Shown: positions 59,601 to 64,000 of the stretch, in pieces
Numbering within the stretch: position 1 is the stretch's first letter
How the letters are laid out: each line of letters opens with the position of its first letter
Origin: Ascaris suum
Lineage: Eukaryota; Nematoda; Chromadorea; Rhabditida; Ascarididae
Reading direction: 5' to 3'
NCBI GenBank assembly: GCA_013433145.1
Contig: CM024168.1
Span: forward strand, 16,563,868-16,627,867
DNA length: 64,000 nt
Program-made: the position numbers and the translations under genes
Notes under the pieces: generated by a model
Database searches by the model: none
What the model saw: only the letters and a program-made list of their open reading frames with translations
Told to the model about the DNA's origin: nothing

Positions 59601-62600
59601 CTCCATACGAATTAATTCGTTTATCTTTTTCTCGTTTTATTCTTTCTTCAACATTACGCTGAGTTGCCTCCGCTAAAAAATAACGCAGAAATTAAAGAAT
59701 TCAAGAGAAGATTTGAAAAACTGAACGCAACAGTAGGAAGTAAGAAGATTTTAGAAAAAAAAAAAGAAAAACGTGAGAGCGAAAATACTGAAGGTTAAAG
59801 GCTAGAAAATATTTCTGAATATTTAGTAAAATAGAAGTAGAAGATAAAAAAAGAAACTCTCGTAATTACAAAACACATGTCATTTACTGGCTCTGAGACT
59901 TTCGAAACCTTTACGAAATTCTTTTCTTGATCAACAACTTGTCTAACATATTTGTTCCCATTACCAGTACCCCCCTTCTTCGATATAGAATTTTCGGAGT
60001 CTTTGCACCGATAATTTCGGTCGGCTGAGCTAGAAGGCGTGAAAGTGTAAATTTTTCAAAAGCTATAATTCAATATTCGAGTGCATAAATGGAAAATTTT
60101 TTAAAGATCACCAGCTCGTTTTATTGAGCATATTACGCTTACTCAAATAAGTCTTCATTGCTTTTATGCTTGCTGATTCTGAATATGCTGAAATGAAGTG
60201 ACTATTTTTCTTTTCTAGTTTTCCTCCTCTCTCCCTCGTCTACTTTCATACTGCTTTTCCTTGGCTTTCCTACTGTTCTTCAAACTCGGTTGCACGTCCA
60301 GTGTTAGTTTTGTCAATTGGCAGTTGTAGGGGGGGGGGGGGGGGGGGGGGGGAAGGGGGGAAGGGAGGAAATGCTCATCTATGACCTCAACAAAAATTCG
60401 AGTTATCATCCAACTGCATTGCTAAAGTCCATTTGACAGCTCGTCATCTGTAAAGTTCAATCGGGAAAAGAAGAACGCAGAAGAAAAGGTACACAGCAAT
60501 GATGAATTCAGAACAGCATCACTTGCTTAGCAGCTGAGGTAAATGCTTGCCGAATGACCAAGAGCCTGACTACGCGCACAGAACGATTGACTCAACGTAC
60601 GAGGAGTCACTACCAGTAGCACATGCCCTGCATGCCCATGTGGCTCATTACTGCCAGATAACCGCTGTCCGCACATCCTTATAAAAGATACAAACGTAGT
60701 GAATTCTGTCAAAAAGATATCGTTGCACCGCTTACCACAATAAGAGAGAGCTACAAACTTTAAAAAAAGAATAAGGAGCAAACGAACCCATGCATCGTTC
60801 AATGATCATCAAATCATTTGCCTCATCCCAACGATCCGAAAACGAGCTGCGCGCATCACTGTCGGCATCCTCATCCCGCATGGTACTTTCTTTTCCCTTA
60901 TCCTCTTCCTCCAGCATTCTCTTCGTTTCGCTGATTTTTTCCTCTGTTGCCTTCAGCATATCTTCTTCTGCGTTTGTTTTACGTAAAAAATCGAGCATCG
61001 CTTCATAAATATCAATCTACAAAGAAAAGTTCCCTTGAGATTATGTAACCCATCTGGAGGGAACACACACTCCGATCATGAAAAGCAAAATGGAAAAATG
61101 ACGAGAAAAAGAAAGACGAAAGCAGATATCATTTTAAAGCGAATTCCCCTGATGTAAATGCTTACGAGCTATCTCTTCCATTCATCTTCCTCCTTATACT
61201 AAAACTAAACAGATGGTAATTCGCTGTTATAATGATGCTGTGATACTTTTAAATACCTTTAAAACCTTTGAAAACAATGAATGAAGAAAACAACAAAGTA
61301 TTGCCAACTAAGGAAAACGCCGATACAAAAGAAGAAAGATTAGAATCGATTTATAGATTTATAAAAGGAATAAGAGGAGAGGTGCATCGGTGAGGGAGAA
61401 GAATAGCTATGCGTGTTCGAAATCGTGATCTACTGCTTTGTCGGAAAGGAACGAACCAATCATTTGCTAAAAGCATTAATAAGCTATTGATCTTGCCTTC
61501 ATTGCGATAGCATTAGAATAATTCATTTTCAAAGCGAAAAGGACGAGGAAGTGGTTGAACGGACGTTCAAGTACAGCGGAATAGAAGAGAAGAAAAAGCA
61601 GAATAAGTTTCGAAAATTTTCCCAAAGAAGAGAAACATTTCTTGAAATATTCCAGTAAAATTCAAAAAACTTCCTCTAAAACTAAATCTATTTAGACATA
61701 TAAAACCTCATCATTGTGTCGATACCTGATTCACAGATTTGCATCCTTGCATTCTTATACTGATATATACCTATTTTAAATCATCGACCAGCTCTATCGA
61801 AAGCATCTAACTACTTCTCGTAAAATATAGCATATAACAATCAAACCTTTTGCGTATTAGTTACAGCGCGTGATTCGGCTTTCTCGAATAACTCCATAAT
61901 CCGCGCATTTGGGATGGAGTGCACGTTACTTGCGGCGTTTGCCAAGCAAATTGCCGTTTCGGCACGCTGCAAACATTCGAAATAAACACATGAATCGAGC
62001 CTTGAGAATTGTTCTATTATCTAACTTTTAGTAGCTTTTCCTCCGGTTAGTGAACAGTGCAATTAGTTAGTGATGTATGTCAATGATCGACACTATTGGC
62101 AATGTCTCAGGAAAATACTGCTGCAAAGAGAATCCAGTGAGAAACATGTCATGCTAAAACATTAGCTCTGTTATTGAAGTATTGACGACAGTTACTGCAA
62201 CTAACGCTTTCAATAACGTGAAACAACTGAAACCATCAACGCCGATGCCCTATACGAAGTGATGCATCTCCCTTTTAAACCCATTAATCCCAAGATACTT
62301 GCTCTATTTTCAGGATCGAAGCAACAATATATGGTGGTACATTTTGTGCACTACCTGAGATAAACATATTTACTTGCTGTTTTCCGAGAGAAACGCAACA
62401 CCATTTTCAACAACTCTATAAAATGTCACCTTCAAGTTGCTTAGATTTAGCTGCGCTTCTAACATTTCCACTTTCATGAAATATTCATAAGCTTCCTCGT
62501 ATCGATACAACTCTTTCGCAGTGACTGCCACAGATACTGATGCAGCTATTTGTTCTTGTATAGTCTTCGCGCATCTCAGCATCAACTTATAGAAATCCAG

Positions 62601-63203
62601 CGAAACCTCCCGCAAATCGAGCTAAAATTATATGTTGCCATCTCATCGTTTACGATATACAATGAGCAACTGAGAAAATAAGAGCGAAGAACAGAGGGGA
62701 AGCGAGAACAGCAGAAAGAAAAAGACCACAGATAGAGGATTTCAAGATATCTTTCGCCAAATCCCAGAATATCGAGAGTTTTGTTCGATGCACTGCAAAT
62801 CTCCTGTATGCGCGAATTTTGCACCTACTAAAGACATGAAACCTGAACTACATAAAATTTCACAATTTGATATTTTCACGAAGAATAGAAATTCTAAAAT
62901 CGCTTTGCTTTTCACTTTCTCCCTCCCCTCTGCCTCCTCCCCTTCCTTGGAATGCCAAACTGAAGCTCTCTCAGCATTTTCGTTAATAACGATAATACTG
63001 ACTGAGGGTAACAATCAGCAGATAGACATATGCAGAACACAGCTCCTCAAAATCACACTAGTTCGAAACAGGCTAAACCAAATATTACATGATATCTGAA
63101 AAGCATACCTCATAAAATTCATCAGCGATCTTTTCGTATAGTTTAGCTTGTTCATGCTCGACAAGTTGATTCACTTCTTTTAATCGCTCAATTGTTTTAT
63201 AAA
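46632..63203 (-). CDS. TONSL: TONSL (Tonsoku-like) genome-maintenance protein, 19 exons, 5' end outside window
   Basis: Nineteen exons join without a phase break into 1117 residues and a stop at 46632-46634, covering roughly human residues 290 to the end (1378). Domains, counted from the first codon seen: TPR helices 1-135, acidic linker 136-231, three ankyrin repeats about 232-384, disordered basic/acidic region 385-690, ubiquitin-like domain about 690-780, leucine-rich repeats about 784-1110. This order is unique to TONSL. Close stretches include GGWTPLHEA and ASLVHACPILTSLHLASCNL. In animals TONSL with MMS22L binds new H3-H4 through the ankyrin repeats, reads H4 unmethylated at K20 and helps load RAD51 at stalled forks; it is nuclear. 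The N-terminal TPRs must lie beyond 64 kb. Introns are 116-1508 nt. Confidence 0.95.
47350..47409 (-). CDS. TONSL: TONSL exon, 60 nt
   Basis: Encodes DVGLSFSESLRSILRCLRKE (residues 1038-1057), the helix between the last two LRR strands. Acceptor GTCTAGAACAG; donor GAA/GTTTGT chosen because it gives an almost gap-free fit to the vertebrate protein. A donor further on (CTA/GTAAAA) would add 23 residues. Confidence 0.7.
47764..47943 (-). CDS. TONSL: TONSL LRR exon
   Basis: Acceptor GATTTTGCAG, donor AAG/GTGGAT. Encodes residues 978-1037 with two LRR strands (CEVNLSLCEL and ISVDLRATNI). Its end carries about 15 residues, including a KGKGNK stretch, that have no counterpart in the human protein. 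Confidence 0.82.
49452..49591 (-). CDS. TONSL: TONSL LRR exon
   Basis: Acceptor TATCTCTTTTAG, donor AAG/GTAATT. Encodes residues 932-977; LEDLDLSQN and LSRLNVAAT are consecutive LRR strands. Confidence 0.9.
50313..50518 (-). CDS. TONSL: TONSL LRR exon (best conserved)
   Basis: Acceptor TCCTATTTTCAG, donor G/GTACGT. Encodes residues 863-930. LTDLSMSFNDL and ASLVHACPILTSLHLASCNL are the strongest direct matches to vertebrate TONSL in the gene. Confidence 0.95.
50551..50609. repeat. (TA)29 microsatellite next to a TONSL splice acceptor
   Basis: TA array in the TONSL intron, ending only about 30 nt upstream (transcript sense) of the acceptor of the 50313-50518 exon, in the branch-point zone. 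Confidence 0.97.
51546..51631. repeat. 43-bp tandem duplication
   Basis: Two adjacent 43-bp copies (51546-51588 and 51589-51631) starting TACTGCAGGAGCTCG, differing at one base (T at 51583, C at 51626). It sits in a TONSL intron about 11 nt from the donor of the 51644-51881 exon. Near-identity implies a recent event. Confidence 0.93.
51644..51881 (-). CDS. TONSL: TONSL exon, first LRRs
   Basis: Acceptor GTGCATTGCAG, donor AG/GTAGGC. Encodes residues 784-861, the opening of the LRR domain (YNILRALSDIF, LSEMNIGEN, LSAVQVDGNAL). Confidence 0.9.
52825..53036 (-). CDS. TONSL: TONSL exon, ubiquitin-like domain
   Basis: Acceptor ATGTTGTTCAG (a CAG three bases on is an alternative), donor C/GTAAGT. 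Encodes residues 713-782 with LSLFDGECELDDETPLELI, matching the ubiquitin-like fold segment that precedes the LRRs in TONSL. Confidence 0.88.
53747..54094 (-). CDS. TONSL: TONSL exon, Ser-rich linker into ubiquitin-like domain
   Basis: Acceptor TGCTATTTTAG, donor AG/GTTTGC. Encodes residues 597-711: an acidic and Ser/Thr-rich disordered part, then SRLLLVRVAFMTDTG, the first strand of the ubiquitin-like domain. Confidence 0.87.
54181..54740. repeat. Degenerate minisatellite of about 20-bp units in a TONSL intron
   Basis: Repeated variants of AGTGCTGATAAGACAAC occur at about 20-bp spacing, strongest at 54540-54630, with drifting copies to both sides (for example CACTGATAAGATAACAA near 54282). 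All lie in the intron between the 55190-55379 and 53747-54094 exons. Confidence 0.6.
55190..55379 (-). CDS. TONSL: TONSL linker exon
   Basis: Acceptor CTTTTATTCAG, donor GA/GTACGT. Encodes residues 534-595, a charged disordered segment with a basic RTRKR cluster that could serve in nuclear import. The donor was chosen to hold the phase into the next exon. Confidence 0.82.
55670..55835 (-). CDS. TONSL: TONSL linker exon, acidic
   Basis: Acceptor TCGTATTGCAG, donor G/GTTTGC. Encodes residues 478-532 including VDEILDVDEGLDTLLYGGED, an acidic stretch in the linker between ankyrin and ubiquitin-like domains. Confidence 0.82.
56466..56513 (-). CDS. TONSL: TONSL 48-nt micro-exon
   Basis: Acceptor GTAGACTTAG, donor CAG/GTGTTT. 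Encodes 16 residues (462-477, VPAEIGIRRRTRALHQ), phase 0 at both ends, so it could be skipped without a frameshift. Confidence 0.65.
56630..56859 (-). CDS. TONSL: TONSL linker exon
   Basis: Acceptor TTATGTTTTGCAG, donor ATA/GTAAGT. Encodes residues 386-461 after the ankyrin repeats; Pro/Lys-rich start, then LSPDERNLREYRRMM. Little direct conservation is expected here. Confidence 0.82.
58132..58354 (-). CDS. TONSL: TONSL exon, third ankyrin repeat
   Basis: Acceptor CTTCATTAAAG, donor G/GTGATT. Encodes residues 311-384: GGLTPLMEACDRGS begins the third ankyrin repeat and WTAVDFLRNAI its capping helix. At the position of human Asp604 the residue is Glu320. Confidence 0.9.
58819..58977 (-). CDS. 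TONSL: TONSL exon, second ankyrin repeat (histone-H4 pocket)
   Basis: Acceptor CAATAAATATAG, donor ACA/GTAAGC. Encodes residues 258-310. ARDEGGWTPLHEAIG aligns with the human repeat that holds H4 Lys20. Asp265, Trp269 and Glu274 stand where human has Asp559, Trp563 and Glu568; Gly277 replaces Asn571. Confidence 0.93.
59536..59672 (-). CDS. TONSL: TONSL exon, first ankyrin repeat
   Basis: Acceptor TTATTTTTTAG, donor GCG/GTTTGC. Encodes residues 213-257: a Lys/Glu-rich lead, then NSYGETRLHEAARSDD, the first ankyrin repeat. Confidence 0.9.
60329..60352 (+). repeat. poly-G run of 24 in a TONSL intron
   Basis: G24 on the plus strand followed by G6 and further G-runs to 60366. As TONSL is on the minus strand, the run is C24 in the transcript and G-rich in the template. 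Confidence 0.93.
60788..61016 (-). CDS. TONSL: TONSL exon, acidic linker
   Basis: Acceptor TTCTTTGTAG, donor G/GTTCGT. Encodes residues 136-211: last TPR helix, then ETKRMLEEEDKGKE and DEDADSDARSS, the acidic stretch between TPR and ankyrin domains. Confidence 0.88.
61847..61966 (-). CDS. TONSL: TONSL exon, TPR
   Basis: Acceptor GAATGTTTGCAG, donor AAG/GTTTGA. Encodes residues 96-135 (RAETAICLANAAS, IMELFEKAESRA), a TPR helix pair. Phase 0 at both ends. Confidence 0.9.
62430..62621 (-). CDS. TONSL: TONSL exon, TPR
   Basis: Acceptor ATATAATTTTAG, donor AAG/GTGACA. Encodes residues 32-95 (FYKLMLRCAKTI, YRYEEAYEYFMKVEMLEAQ), a clear TPR pattern. Phase 0 at both ends. Confidence 0.92.
63109..63203 (-). 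CDS. TONSL: TONSL exon, first one in the window (TPR)
   Basis: Acceptor ATCATTTCAG, donor GAG/GTATGC. Its first two bases complete a codon begun in an exon not seen here; then 31 residues (YKTIERLK to KLYEKIADEFYE) align with the middle of the human TPR domain. Confidence 0.88.
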
Positions 63204-64000
63204 CTGAAATGATGTGCATAATGACAAGCAATATTAATTATTGGATTAGTCATTCTCTTCTAAACGACGAAAATGTTATTCTCCAATAAATCTATTCAAA
63301 CACAAATCGAATTCAATGCATTGCGCTTTCCATTGTTCGCATCGAACGAAGTAAAACCATATGATCCCGATTAACCGATATAGACACATGCAATTAAAGA
63401 CACACCAACATCAAATGCATCTATATAAGCAGAACAGTTCACGAAAAGATCGCCACAAGTGAATGAACGTTGTTGACCAGAGTTGCATTTCTGTCAACCT
63501 TATAGCTCACATGGTCACTTACTGTAGAAAACAACGATCTCGTAAGGTCACGCCACTGTAAGACTTGACAGCACGAATCAACTGACTGCTCGTTCACAGC
63601 AAGTCAAGGCAAACGCTATGTTTTGCGTAGACCGTAGCACAAAGTAACGCACGTCAGAATACCGACATATACTTCCAACAGGCATCCTTTTTGATTTTTT
63701 TCAAGCATTTTTATCGACCACTAAATGAAGTGGGAACATTGGTACATAAAATGAGAAGATCGCAAGCGCTCATCGCGAAGACACGCGAGCGAGCGAGTTA
63801 TCTAGATGATCGTGCGTCTCAACGCGGCAATTTACGAAACTGTCCATTTTCACGTCTTCTCGCAGCGACTATCATTTCACTAAAGCGGCGTTGTGCTCCG
63901 TGTGGAGCGCAAACGTCTTCTCCTTCGTCAGCATTATTTCAACTTTATTGTTTTATTGTTGAATTTCTTCTCTCAACTTGCTTATCATTGTTGGTTTTCA
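63204..64000. other. Upstream intron or 5' flank of TONSL
   Basis: No exon that could supply the missing split codon is found here, so the 5' part of the gene should lie beyond the window. A GC-richer patch at about 63770-63960 carries short open frames on the minus strand, with no TPR signature. Confidence 0.55.

Noticed and set aside
62742..63014. Minus-strand open frames between the first two TONSL exons of the window
   Set aside because: The flanking TPR exons join directly in phase 0 and fit the vertebrate protein without a gap, so these frames are intronic.

Overview
The window looks like nuclear DNA of a nematode. Coding exons are short, introns are mostly 0.3-3.4 kb, 3' splice sites follow the T-rich TTTTCAG type, intergenic DNA is AT-rich, and one protein belongs to a nematode PLP-enzyme family. 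The long introns argue against Caenorhabditis and fit a parasitic (for example ascaridoid or other clade III) genome better. The genus cannot be fixed from sequence alone.

Two genes can be assembled exon by exon with consistent splice phases, both on the minus strand. (1) 34639 down to 19396: eight exons encoding a complete 402-residue PLP-dependent enzyme of the cysteine synthase / cystathionine beta-synthase fold, of the type of C. elegans F13B12.4. It has an N-terminal signal-like segment, and its start codon lies 2 nt after a near-ideal 3' splice site, as in spliced-leader genes. (2) 63203 down to 46632: nineteen exons covering the last 1117 residues of a TONSL (Tonsoku-like) orthologue: TPRs, acidic linker, three ankyrin repeats, ubiquitin-like domain and leucine-rich repeats. 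Its first roughly 280-290 residues should lie beyond the right edge. In animals TONSL works with MMS22L at stalled replication forks and reads newly made histone H4. The two genes have no evident functional link.

Layout: 1-19.4 kb is gene-poor, with several long TA microsatellites and a few GC-richer patches with unassigned open frames. 19.4-34.6 kb is the PLP gene, whose large introns contain unassigned open frames. 34.6-46.6 kb is intergenic, with a possible small plus-strand gene near 35.0-35.8 kb, a GC-rich patch at 37.9-38.2 kb and a cluster of ATGCAAAT octamers at 38.7-41.0 kb. 46.6-63.2 kb is TONSL, and 63.2-64 kb is its upstream intron or 5' flank. I found no tRNA, rRNA, spliced-leader RNA, CRISPR array or intact transposon. 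Low-confidence open frames are marked as such, because in DNA of this composition frames of 40-100 codons arise by chance.
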